Assembly (NCBI RefSeq): GCF_038396675.1
Contig: NC_088931.1
Coordinates: 43,001,001 to 43,065,000, forward strand
DNA: 64,000 bases
Origin: Hydra vulgaris
Lineage: Eukaryota; Cnidaria; Hydrozoa; Anthoathecata; Hydridae
Direction of reading: 5' to 3'
How positions within the stretch are numbered: position 1 is the stretch's first letter; every line of letters starts with the position of its first letter. The notes below the pieces were generated by a model. That model was not told the origin of the DNA, made no database searches, and saw only the letters and a list, made by a program, of their open reading frames with translations. This document shows, in pieces, positions 24,869 to 38,640 of this stretch. The translations under genes were made by a program, and so were the position numbers.

Positions 24869-26619
24869 TTTTATTTAAACTAAACTTAACTTTAAAATCA
24901 AAGTTTGCTCAAATTAATATTTAACTAGATTTGGAGTTGTCTTTATATAGTCCCACATCTCCCCCAAATGTCCCGCTTCTCCCGCACACTTGTCTCACTT
25001 GTCCCACTTTACCCCAATAGCAGGGTTCCTTTTAACCCAAAAAATATATACTTTATTAAAACATTCTGTCAATCTTAGGGGGTGGATTCGGTGCCCCAAA
25101 AACTGCTTTATTTGTTAAGACTAGTTTGGTTCAGTTCATACATCAAATAAAAAAGATATTGCAATTACCCTAAAAAAAAACTCGTGCCCCACTTCTCCCC
25201 GCTCTCCCCTATATTTTATTATTTTTTAATGATGAATTGACTTTTCCGGTTTAAATTTTTGTGCTGAATAAGTAAGTTTCAAAGTGCTTATATAAATTTA
25301 ATTTATTATTTCTGGAAAGGCTGCAAACGTTCCAACAATTTTAATTTTAAGTTTCTGTTAAACTAGTGTTTTACACTGATTTTATTGTGGTTGGAAATAT
25401 TCCTCATTTGTATAATTCAATTATGCTCTTTTCCCAATAGTAGTTTTTCCCAATATATTTATACAGTAGTTTTGATAAATATATATTTATACATTATATA
25501 GCTTTTGTTTATGAAAGTTTAATATATATATTTAATATATATTATATAGCTTTTGTTTATTAAAGTATTTAAAATAGTTTAAAAACTGACTCCCTAAATT
25601 TCAGGAACTGCATCATTCTATCATGTTGAGCGAGATTGCCATGGTGTTAGAAAAGACACTGGCCATCGAGCAGTTCAGGAAGTCCTGGACAGTTTGTTTT
25701 GTCGACAAGAAGAAGTTGTTCATTGGCCTGATCCTGTTGACAGCCTACCCAGTAAGCTCTACACTGCGGCACAGATTCCAAGTGTGTATGGTTGCATTGA
25801 TGGTAGTCGCATACCAATCATCCCTCCATCAAAAGATGAAGATGCATTCTTTAATCGCCACCAGTTCCATTCCTTGAATGTCCTTTGCGTTTGTGGCCCA
25901 GATATGTTTATTTATTACATTTACGCTAATGGCTCTGGGCGATGGCATGACTCGAGGGTAGGTTTTAATTTTACTGAACTTGTAATAATTGAATTTGAGC
26001 TGACTAGCTAGTCTGAAAAATTTAGATTGGTTTTTCAAACATTTTAGGTGTTACGTGAATCAACACTTTGGGACGCTTTTGAAGTGATCAAATTTTTCCA
26101 GGATCAGCTATCTTAGATGACCAAAGCTATCACTGTTATAATTTGCTCATTACACCTTACAGTGACAACCAAACAGCTTCCAAGCGTCGGTTCTATGATG
26201 CACATCAAAAAACTAGAAATGTGATCGAACGATGTTTTGGGATTTTGAAACACAGGTTTTACTCTCTACAAGTTCCAATTCGATTTTGTAAAGTGGAAAA
26301 TGGGACAAAACTAATCCTATGTGCTTGTATGATTCACGACATGTGCATTAAAGTGGGAAATGAGGAAGAAAATCTTCCAGTAATACCTTCCAAAGCCTTG
26401 TCCTTTCAAGTTAGAGACAACAATAAAGATGAAGTTCAAATAGGTGCACACCGCGATCAAATTTTGCAGTTGTTCAACTTATGTAAATTAAAAAAAAGCT
26501 ATTTCAGTGAAACTAAAATTTTGTGTTTTTTCCTAGTTTATTATATTGCGACAATTAAACTTTCAAACAAAGAATACGTTTCTATACTTGGAATTTTTTT
26601 AAAAATAATTATATTTTAT

Positions 26620-26896
26620 CTATAGTTCTGACTGACAAAGATTATTCGGCTCGGATGTTTCAACATATTGAGGCGTGACAGACTGGACCTGAGCCTGGAG
26701 CAGTTGTTGCTCAAGAATAATTTTTTTCATTTCGGCCTTAAATCGAGTTTTTTCCATCAGATGGCGTTCAGCCCTGTACTCACTCTCTTCTTTTAGCATG
26801 TCCAGCTCCTGCCTTATCTTAGCTTTCTTTAATGCATCGTACTCATTATCCGAAAAGATGTTAGTTGATGATGATGTCGATCGTTTTGTAGAAAAT
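26620..26896 (-). pseudogene. Second Harbinger ORF, C-terminal coiled-coil fragment
   Basis: An open minus-strand frame of about 92 codons ends at a TAG complementary to 26620-26622. It encodes a serine/threonine-rich lead, then a long charged helix (ALKKAKIRQELDMLKEESEY, FKAEMKKIILEQQLLQAQVQ). Harbinger elements carry a second, Myb/MADF-type DNA-binding gene convergent with the transposase, often ending in such a coiled coil, and this position fits. The DNA-binding N-terminal part was not found upstream in the minus orientation (27-27.5 kb). Confidence 0.6.
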
Positions 26897-29614
<2,718 letters not shown>

Positions 29615-29711
<97 letters not shown>

Positions 29712-29713
29712 AT
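29615..29713. repeat. (TA)n array, left flank of hAT element
   Basis: About 98 bp of TA ending at the hAT terminus. The array resumes at the other end of the element (36443). Confidence 0.97.
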
Positions 29714-30483
29714 TTAGGGGTGCACCGATGCCTACTTTTGGTCAATGCCGATGCAGATGGGTACAGGCCCATGCCAATGCATTCGTCCTGAAATCGGATA
29801 TATGATAAAAATATACACCTGAATGGAAACACCACGTTCCATTCATGTGACGATGAAAGCAACATTTTGATAATGTTACTGTTGAAGTTTATTTTCCATT
29901 TATTTTTTTATTGTTCTCTTAAAAATAAGAGCCATTACTTCAATGAAAAAGCTCGTTTTATAAATACTTACTTTCGTCATTCTGTTTGACTTAAAACAAT
30001 TTCATTTTTTATAGAGAATGAATGAAAGATTTTGATGTCGTTACTTCTAATAATTGGCAAGTTTTTAGCAAATTTTTTTACAAAATTAAAATATAAAACA
30101 ATATTTATTTTAAATGTTTATCTATTAAACGCTATTAAAGCAATTTTCTCTTCCAGTACCCATTTATTAAGTATTGTTTCAATTAAACTTTTATTTCTCT
30201 CATCTAAAAACAGAAGAAACGACGCAAAAAAAAAAAAAATTTATTCAACATTATTCATTCAATTCAATTCAATTCAAGTTTAACTTTTCTTTCTCTTTTG
30301 TTCTACTCTTTTATAAAAATAGTGCGCGATGAAATAAAAACTTTTCAACAGTGTTACAGTTATTCTAGATCAAAAACATCAATCTAAGCTTGAGGAAACT
30401 ATTAATAAGCATAGGAAATGGACTTTAAGAGAACAAAGAGCTCAAAAAATAACTATGCTTATCGGAGAAATGATATGTGTAGA

Positions 30484-33400
30484 CAGGGGCGGATTAGGCC
30501 ACCGGGACACCGGGACATTTCCCGGTGGGCCGTCAGCAATACAACATTTTAAAATTTTATAATATTTTAAAACGTATTTTCTTTAATTTTTTTAATAAAT
30601 TTCTAGAATAGTAATAAAAAATTGTGAGTTGAAATTTACTTCAGATTTTGCTTAATTCAACTTTGTTTTCACTATAGATTATTGTTTAAATAAAACGAGT
30701 TAAATAAAAACGCGTTAAATAATTTATTATACATATCTTATATAGAATTTTTAATTTAATGTAACGCTTTATTTATAATTTATTATTTCAATAAACATTT
30801 TCTAAATCAAAACAATATTATAAATATAATATAAAATATCTAACAAAAAAAGTAATTAGGTATTTATATAAATATTGGTTTTTTATTAATATGGTATTTT
30901 ACTATTTAAAAATTAAAAGTAATCTATTTATATTTTATATAGTATGTATAATATTAACAAGAAATCCCTACACAGTTTATAAAAATAAATATGAATGATT
31001 TATTATTAATGAAGATGTAGGTTTATTTTAATAAATATGTAGGTTTAATAATAATGTAGATAATAATAATGTAGGTTTAATAAAATGTAGGTTTATTTTT
31101 AAAAATATTAAAATTAGTATATTCTAAAATTTTAAGTTATATTCTTTAAAAATAATCAGATTAACAAACTTCACACAAATAACAATACAGTCGCAGGTCT
31201 TCCATTCATAACACTTATTTAAAAATAATCAAAAAAAACCATAGTAGTAATAAAATCATAGTAGTTAAAAGGCTAATACAAATGTTTATTTTTTTTATTT
31301 TTTTACAGGTGTGATGTCTAAGCGAAAAAGTAGACATGAAAAGTGACGTGAGAAAAACATAAAGCTTCTGCGAGAAGATGCTAAAACAACTAAAAATCTA
31401 CTATCCATGTTTTCTAAACTGAATTCAAATACCCTGCAACACCATGCTGATGCTGAGCCTGTTGATGAGGTTCAATCTCACGTTGCTAAAGAGACCCAAA
31501 CAAACCTTGATGATGAAGATGGCGTTCATACTGACACTAATGAAATGACCCAACCAATCCTCATTCTAATCATCACAGCTTCTTCAAGCATGGTTGAACC
31601 TACTGGTGATAACGAAAAAACTACTACCCAAGTGAATGATTGGTTTAATAAGCCTCACCTGAATGAGCTGACAACTTTCTATAAATATCACCAACATCAG
31701 CCTGAAACACGTCACTTTAATTCAAAAATGGTATATTATCGTCTATATGCAGCGTATGTTTCTTTCATTTTCAGAAGAAGAAGAGTGCCTGTTTTGCAGT
31801 GTTTGTACAATTCTAGGTATGGTACAAGGTCAGCAATATAGTCTACGAAAACAGCAAGTTTTACATTGTAGATTGATCGTGGACAGAGTAGTGTCAATTG
31901 TCAAAGTGATTGGTAAACGTGGTATGCCATATCGAGGTAAGGCTGGTTGCGAAGCCGTCAATTTTTTGGCTAACGACAGAGTGGATCATGGAACATTTCT
32001 TGAAATCGTGATTCTTGTTGCGAAGTACGATGAAATTCTAAAAGCGCATTTGAAGGAAATTATCGACAAAGGCATGCTGAATGATAAACAGGATAAGAGG
32101 AATAGAGCTAACAGAAATACTTTCATTTCCAAATCCACTGTAAACCAAATTATATTAGGAATCGCTAAATTAATGAAAAGTGCCATTGCTGAAGAAGTAC
32201 AACAAGCGGGAATATTCTCAGTGCAACTTGACACAACTCAAGATGTAACACAAGCGGGTAAATGTGCGATAGTCCTGCGATACGTTACCGACAAAGTTGA
32301 GGAGCGACTTATTGGTGTTGTCGATTCACATTCTGGAAAAGGCAGTGATCTGTGCAAATTGATGTCAAATGTTTTGGAACAAAATGGCATTGATATTACT
32401 AAATGTGTGTCAGATAGTACTGATGGCGCGTCTAATATGGCCGGGGCATACAATGGATTTACTACATTCTTAGAAAAAGCGTCTCCTGGACACATTCACA
32501 CATGGTGTTATGCGCATGTTTTAAATCTGGTCGTATGTGACGCCACCAGCAGTAATGAAGCTTCAATGACACTTTTTGGTATACTTCAAAAGGCTGCTAT
32601 GTTTTTTTGTGAGTCCTACTTGAGAATGGACCTTTGGACTGATCACATGAAAGAAAAAAATGGCCAAAACATTCACAAACGACTAAGTGTTATCGGTGCT
32701 ACTAGATGGGGGTCCAAACACGATGCCCTTCAAAAGCTTTTTGGTACGTTTCGCGACGGTGAAGGAGCATTATACACAGACGTCGTTCAAGTACTGGAAA
32801 TAGCAGTCTCTTCCACTAAATTAAGTGTTGAAGCACGCTATGATGCGCAGTGTCTATTAACGTCCTTATTGAAGTATAAGACTGTACTGACGGGATTTGT
32901 ATATCTAAGAATAATGGAGTCAACCACACCACTGTCCAAATACCTACAGACGTCTGGATTGAATTTCATAAAGGCGTTTGAGATGGTTAAAGTAACTATT
33001 TCAGAAATTCAGACTCAATCACGCAATTTTGATCAAGTTATGGTGGCTGCAGACCATTTCATTAATGTGTCCGCAACCATTCTTGACGAGAAAGAATGTG
33101 ATTGTGTTATACTGACAGATTTGCCAATGGTACGCAAAAGAATAAGAAAAGTAATGGCAGGAGAATTAGCAAATGATGATCCACTTACAGATCCTTTAAA
33201 AAAGTTTGTAGTAGAGGTCCACAATGGTATTCTAGACACAGTGTTAAGAAGTCTGTAGACTCGGTTTGCATCACACGGTGAACTGTACTCTGATATGAGT
33301 TGTTTTGACCCCAACGGATTTTCTGAGTTATTGGAATGTAATATTCCAAAAAAAGCCCTTCAGAAAATCTCATGTCATATTTCGGCCACAGGTGTGTAAA

Positions 33401-34292
33401 TTTACTTATAAATATAATTGATTGGTTTCTTGTTAAATTTTATTAGTAATTGCTTAAGTATTTTTGTTTTCCAAATTGGTAAACTTCATTAAATTTTTAA
33501 TTAGCATTAGATAAGGTTATCTCTTTTGTTCTTTATTTTGAATATTTATAAGATTATCTTTATCTTTTTATATTTTAGGCGAAGAAGCGCAGCTGTTGCT
33601 TGAGCTGTTGGACTTTGCAAAAAAGTGGCCAGTTTTAAAAAAAACATTGGAAGAGAGTTACGATTGTTCTGATCAAATCACGATTGATGAGGATGAGGTT
33701 GAAAATGAAGATGACGCCACCAACCATAAATGCAGCCCTCTAAAGAAGTGTCGTGCATTTACTGTTGCTACCATGTGCTTCGAAAATATAATCTTTACGG
33801 CAAAAGCTACTGCATGCTGCACAGGGCTTACAAATTCATGCTCACAATTTCAATTACCCAAGTGGCTTGTGAGAGTAGTTTCAGCAAGTTGAAATGTGTC
33901 AAAACAAGATTGCGAAGTCAGTTGACAGAAGATCACTTGGACTCACTGTTGATGATGTGCATTGAAAAGGACATATTGAGTAACATAACCAACGATGAAA
34001 TTATTGATGAACTTGCTAAATCGAGTGGTGAATTAAAAAAGTTACTGTTTTTATGATTTTTAGTTTTTGTGATTTAAATATGAATTTATAATACAAATAT
34101 AACACATGTACTTAAATGACATCTTTATTGATTTTAAACAAGTGTATACAAGTCCTTATTGTTCAATAGTGTTACAAAAGTATTTAAAAGTGAGGAGTTA
34201 CAAGTGAATACGATTTTAAAAAAAAGGTCACTTGGTGGGCTTTTTTCATGATAGCATTTCCCGGGCCTTTTCAAAATCCTAATCCGCCCCTG
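30484..34292 (+). mobile_element. Inner hAT transposon with perfect 8-bp target duplication
   Basis: It begins CAGGGGCGGATTAGG and ends CCTAATCCGCCCCTG, a perfect 15-bp inverted repeat. TGTGTAGA is duplicated exactly at 30476-30483 and 34293-34300, the 8-bp duplication expected of hAT. The 3.8 kb interior encodes a DUF4371/ZMYM-type hAT transposase. It inserted into the coding region of the outer hAT, so it is younger. Confidence 0.95.
31315..34056 (+). pseudogene. DUF4371-type hAT transposase, lightly decayed
   Basis: The start MSKRKSRHEK (about 31315) lies just after a TTTTACAG acceptor-like site. The second frame (from 31747) carries a zinc-finger-like ECLFCSVC, KAGCEAVNFLANDRVDHGTF, FSVQLDTTQDVTQAGKCAIV (first catalytic Asp), CVSDSTDGASNM, TWCYAHVLNLVV and VIGATRWGSKHDAL. 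After a TAG at 33256-33258 the frame continues (ELYSDMSCFDP) to donor 33392. Exon 2 from 33579 has LLLELLDFAKKWPVLKKTLE, and after a frameshift ITQVACESSFSKLK (catalytic Glu) and TRLRSQLTEDHLDSLLMMCI. Defects are an early TGA after residue 10, a frame change at about 31745 (a shift or a tiny intron; an AG follows a pyrimidine tract there), the TAG, and the shift near 33770. Confidence 0.88.
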
Positions 34293-34300
34293 TGTGTAGA

Positions 34301-34487
34301 CATTCAGCCGTATTCTTTAGTTACAGATCAAGGATTTAAAAAACTAATTATGCATCTTGAACCAAGGTATACCATGCCCTCTAGAAAACATATGACTGAA
34401 ACAGTTGTTCCTTTAATTTATGAAAAAATGAAAATACAAATTATGAATGATGTAGCAAAAGCAGATTTTTTTGAGTTTTACCACTGA
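34301..34487 (+). other. Outer hAT coding resumes after the insertion
   Basis: The frame through the target duplication encodes VDIQPYSLVTDQGFKKLI. With the upstream MICVD this marks the exact insertion codon of the inner element. It belongs to the pseudogene at 30347-36175. Confidence 0.7.
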
Positions 34488-35241
34488 CGGATGGACTACA
34501 CATCACAATGATCTAAGCTTTTATTCATTAACAGCACACTGGATAAACTCAGAGTTTAATTCTATGACAGCTGTGCTACAACTTAAAAAAATAACAGGCT
34601 CTCATACAGGTGTAAAGATATCAAAATTTCTAATAGACTCTTTAAATGAATGGAAAATACCAACTAACAAAGTGTACTTTGTCCTCTCTGACAATACTGT
34701 TAATATGAAATTAGCCATAAAAGAAGCTGGTTTAGAAAAAAATTCTCTAAGTTGTGTAATCCACACTCTTCAGCTTTGTATAACCGATAAGCTTTTTAAA
34801 CAGCAAACAATTGTAAATGATCTTATAGCTAAGTCTAGAAAAATTGTCACACACTTTCATCATTCTTCATCTTCCATGGATATGCTACATGAAATTCAAC
34901 AACAGCTAAAGTTACCCCAACATTCACTTATACAAGATGTAGTAACAAGATGGAACTCGACATTTTACATGCTAGAAAGACGAGTTGAACAAAAAACTTC
35001 ACTGAAATTATTGAAGACCAATTAATGAAGACCAATGGTTATTAGCTGAGACGCTTATCTTACTTTTAAAGCATTTTGAGGTGGCTACACTAGAGATGAG
35101 TGAAAATAGGGCATCAGTGTCACAAATTATTCCATTTATAGTTTCAATGGAAGCCTATGCTTCAGAAAATTCAGCCTATGCTTCAGAAAATGTACCTAGC
35201 CTATGCTTCAGAAAATGCAGGTGAAACAAAAACTATAATAG

Positions 35242-35303
35242 AAGAGTTGAAAAAAGATTTTATCTCAAGGTTTTCCTTGAGATAAAATCTTTTTTCAACT
35301 CTT
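35242..35303. repeat. Perfect 29-bp inverted repeat, 4-nt loop
   Basis: The arms 35242-35270 and 35275-35303 are exact reverse complements around TTTT, inside the outer hAT coding region. A second partial copy of the right arm follows at about 35304-35330. Just upstream (about 35154-35220) CCTATGCTTCAGAAAA occurs three times. Confidence 0.93.
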
Positions 35304-36439
35304 TATTGAGATAATATTTTTTTCAACTCTTATATTTTTTATAAATATAACAAAAACTTGAACATGTCTACAGTTTTAGATCCAAGATTCAAACTTAGTT
35401 ATGCCATATCAGATGAGGAGAAAGACACAATAAAATCAAATATTCAAGAGAAATACATGAACCTAAATAAAACTGATATTACAGATTGCCTTTTAACTAC
35501 CGACAACTTAACTCAATCAGATAATGAAACAAACACTTCATCTGAATCAACCCAAGAACCTAGCTCTCCACTCAAAAAATTAAAAATGGCAGAAAACATA
35601 TACAATTTCTATCAAGTTTCAAAAGCACCTCTTGACACTGAATTAACAAAATCAACAAAAGTAAAGAACTGTAAAAAACTTTCAACAGAAGCACAAATTT
35701 ATTTAGAGAAAAAGGAAAAAATGTAAGTTAAAATGATTTTTTTAAATAAGAACTTTGATAACTTTTTGTTCTTTTCTAATTTATAATAAGTTATTATAGA
35801 TAAAACTAAATTCTAAATTATCATAAACAAATAAAAATTGAAAAATAAAATGAAATAAAAAAATATTACTAATATTCATTAATATTTAACAACTTTTATT
35901 AATAAAAATTCGTACTTTACATTTTAGTTTAGTTTTTATATTTTTTGTTTACTTACTTTTCTTTTAGAACTGATGAAATAAACTTTTACTTATCACTGCC
36001 TAATCTGCATCAAAAAGAATGTCCATATAAATGGTGGGGAAATTACAAAAATACATGTATAAAGAAATACTCTAGTAGCAATAATACTTTAGACCTCTCA
36101 TACCTTGCCAAAAAATATTTAGGAGCTCCGCCTACTTCTGTGTTCAGTGAAAGATTGTAAAAAAGTAGAGAGCCCTGTTAAAAGCACTCAAAAATTTTTA
36201 GTTTAGTTGTTGCATATATGCCTATATAATAACTTATTATTAATAAGTTAGACTTATACATTGTATATATGTTAATGGCGTAATTCTATGTTTGGATATA
36301 ATATAGAAACACAGAATCAAAAATAAAATTTCAAAAATTTCAAAACAATCGACATCGACCGATGGTTAGAAGGCCGATGCTGATATATCGGCTAAATGGT
36401 CGATGCATCGGCAGGCCGATGCCGATGCATCGGTGCACC

Positions 36440-36655
<216 letters not shown>

Positions 36656-37055
36656 GTTTTATATGCGACAAATATTGCTTACAGTTGCTTTTAATTTGGG
36701 AGTATCGCAAATTGCCTAGGCTAGCTATAACAACCAATAAGCAATATTTTCAAACTTAAAATGGGAGTAATTAGTTTAAAGTCCTGAAAAAAAATCCAGG
36801 AATTTTTAAAAAAAATATTTTTCTCGCTGACTGATTGGATATATGTGAAATAAATCATACTAAGTTATTAATATTATATTGATATTACCAGGTAAATTAT
36901 GTAGCAGTTATGAAAAAATAGTTATAAAAATCTATCGTATGAAAATAACATTATAGTCAAGTTTCACTATCTGGTTTATATTTTGTTACAATGATTGTCT
37001 TTTTTGTCTTATAGTTATAAAAACAATTAGGAAAACAAACTACTTTTTTAAATCT

Positions 37056-37500
37056 TTGACTCTCATAAATATATGGTATGTTATATTTAACATGTATATG
37101 CTTTATGGTTGTCAGATTTGGAGGCAAAATCAGCCAAAGCATACAAAGATCGTTGAAAGCCTTCAAAACAAATCACTTAAAATAGCTCATTTCCATCTAA
37201 TAGATTTGACTCTAAAATCCTCTACTATCTCTCAAAAATTATGAATCTAAAAGATCTAATAATCTTACTGAATTGCACTCTTGTGTGGGACAGTTTGCAT
37301 AATAACTTACCAATAAGCTTCAATAGTTATTATAAATTTAATAAAAAAAATTAATAAAAGTCATTGCCATAATCTTAGATCATGTAACAATCTTGTAATA
37401 CCATTAAAGCAAACACTTAAATATGGTATTAACTCCATTAAATATAAATTCATTAAATCATGGAATTACCTTCCCTCTGAAGATAATTCCATGGTTTAAT
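37056..37500 (+). pseudogene. LINE ORF2 C-terminal fragment
   Basis: The frame MLYGCQIWRQNQPKHTKIVE continues QNKSLKIAHF. After frame changes come LVWDSLHNNLP and, near 37440-37500, KYKFIKSWNYLPSEDN. This order (LYG..W, QNK.LK, then WN.LP) marks the region after the reverse transcriptase thumb of CR1/L2-type LINEs. It is a 5'-truncated, decayed copy unrelated to the host gene downstream. Confidence 0.65.
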
Positions 37501-37730
37501 GACAATTAAATGACAAAGTTAAGGAATTTATCCAAGATAAAAATAATAAGTGAAGCTTTTGCTGTGTTATTTATCCCAATAATTGTTTTTCATGTCGTTT
37601 TGACCTTATCCTTTGTACCTGTAAAATTCAAGTTGTTTTTGCGTCTTTTCTTAAATAACATGCTATTGCTAATGTTCTTGTTACTGTATTGTTATCGTTC
37701 TATTTAAAAGCCTGTTATTTAAAAATTATC

Positions 37731-37813
37731 TTTCAAAATTAGCCAATCAGATTGCGCATATCTCTGCCTATTCTGAGCTTGCATAGGGTTTCAAAATATG
37801 CTTCCGGTAGGCC
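37731..37813 (-). repeat. Dispersed repeat, shared with 27677-27757
   Basis: Inverted copy of the repeat described at 27677-27757 (landmarks GCAATCTGATTGGCTAATTT and CCGGAAGCATATTTTGAAA on the minus strand). Confidence 0.75.
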
Positions 37814-38482
37814 CTGGCGCTTCCATTGTATTTATTATTGTTTATTGTTTTTATCTTAAGGTTTTTATCTTATTTACCTGTAGGGTAAATAAAACTATAG
37901 TTTTCAAATTATTTAAGAACTTAAAAAATAAATTTGTAAAAAAAACCAAAACATTTAAATGTTTTTATCATTAAACAAATCGTGTAAATTTATTTGAAAA
38001 ATTAGTTATGAAAATAGGTCAATAATTTTTTAGAAGTTTCCTTTTTCAACTTATAAGTGTCATTGAAGCTGTATCTAGTTTTAAAGTTTCTTTTCAAAAT
38101 TAAATTAGCGCGCAATTTCAAATTGCTTTTTGCGAGATCTATTTTTAGATTTTACAAAAAAACGCTAATTACATAAAAACGTCAAAGTTTCATAGGACGC
38201 GTTAAATTTTACAATGTAACTACATAATTTTTAGTGTAGTTACACTATTTTCCGCGTCATTACATTGTAAGGTTTACAATATTGTAAAAGTTTTATAGAA
38301 TAGGGCCCAGATTTAACAAATAAGAAGGAGGGAGGGGGGCGGGGGAAGAGGGTTAATAAAAGTAGGGGTGGGGGTTTTTTTATGTTGCAATATAAGTATT
38401 TTTTTTTTAAATTTCAGTTTATAAATCCAAACTAATATTTTTTACAAAACACGTATTAAACTATTTAATTCTACACCTTTTC
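37814..38482. other. A+T-rich stretch with a probable MITE end
   Basis: From about 38190 to 38309, TACAATGTAACTACATAA and its inverted form TTACATTGTAA recur, and the block closes with GAATAGGGCCC. A terminal GGGCCCTATTCTATAAA on the minus strand resembles MITE ends known from many invertebrates, but no partner end was found. No gene is seen. Confidence 0.4.
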
Positions 38483-38640
38483 AAGATGTAATTGAGAGTT
38501 GTAATTAAGAAACGTAAGATGTAATTGAGAAGATAAAAGTTGTAAATTAAAAAAGTAAGATGTAATTTAGAACACGAAAGTTGTGAATAAGAAATCTTAA
38601 GTTGTAATTGAGAAGATAAAAAATGTAATTGAGAAAAGTT
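38483..38640. repeat. Degenerate tandem repeat of TGTAATTGAGAA units
   Basis: Units of about 18-25 bp, such as GATGTAATTGAGAAGATAAA, recur about seven times with substitutions. Confidence 0.7.

Larger units (their letters stand above)
21168..25209 (+). mobile_element. Pogo-family DNA transposon, about 4.0 kb, near intact
   Basis: The termini GGGGAGAGTGGGGAGAAGTG (left) and GGGGAGAGCGGGGAGAAGTG (right, reverse complement) match over about 24 bp with two mismatches and are flanked by TA on both sides (21166-21167, 25210-25211). TA duplication is expected for Tc1/mariner/pogo. Subterminal copies of GTCCCACTTCTCC or its complement recur at about 21190-21217, 21530-21573, 24948-25019 and 25180-25209, likely transposase-binding sites. 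It encodes one transposase in two exons. It sits in intron 1 of a Harbinger relic, inserted at the TA of the GTA splice donor, and carries a SINE near its 3' end. Confidence 0.92.
20984..26625 (+). pseudogene. HARBI1-like Harbinger transposase, three exons, decayed
   Basis: Exon A (20984-21164) encodes YRERYRVPVSVLDSLEEMLK and LSPQDQVKIFLHFQ. Donor CAAG/GTAG at 21165 joins acceptor TTTCAG/GAAC at 25604, restoring HFQGTASFYHVERDCHGV. Exon B (25605-25957) has VYGCIDGSRIPI (first Asp), NRHQFHSLNVLCVCG and GSGRWHDSR (second Asp). Donor 25958 and acceptor 26047 lead to VLRESTLWDAFE in exon C. A frameshift near 26100 precedes DDQSYHCYNLLITPYSDNQT, RNVIERCFGILKHRFYSLQV (third acidic residue) and a C-terminal helix region. 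All three acidic residues of the DDE nuclease are visible. The frameshift and missing termini make it a relic. Intron 1 is 4.4 kb because another transposon landed in it. Confidence 0.82.
20984..26896 (+). mobile_element. PIF/Harbinger transposon relic with nested insertions
   Basis: It carries the two convergent genes expected of Harbinger elements: a HARBI1-like transposase on the plus strand (20984-26625, in exons) and the C-terminus of a second coiled-coil ORF on the minus strand (26620-26896), whose stop overlaps the transposase end. Terminal inverted repeats were not found, so these are coding limits rather than element ends. A 4 kb pogo element occupies its first intron. Confidence 0.75.
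30347..36175 (+). pseudogene. hAT transposase of the outer element, interrupted
   Basis: The upstream part (30347-30483) encodes HRKWTLREQRAQK and a block ending MICVD. The inner hAT then intervenes and the frame resumes as IQPYSLVTDQGFKKLI (34300 on). A frameshift at about 34470 precedes FSFTTDGWTTHHNDLSFYSL, then VYFVLSDN, HTLQLCI and VVTRWNSTFYMLERR. Near 35025-35340 the frame is lost in a locally rearranged stretch. It recovers as MSTVLDPRFKLSY (35363 on). After a probable intron (35725-35967) it ends with CPYKWWGNY and YLAKKYLGAPPTSVFSERL, the hAT C-terminal dimerisation block. The RNase H-like core and C-terminal SER block are recognisable. Stops, frameshifts and the insertion rule out activity. 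No BED finger was found at the N-terminus. Confidence 0.85.
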
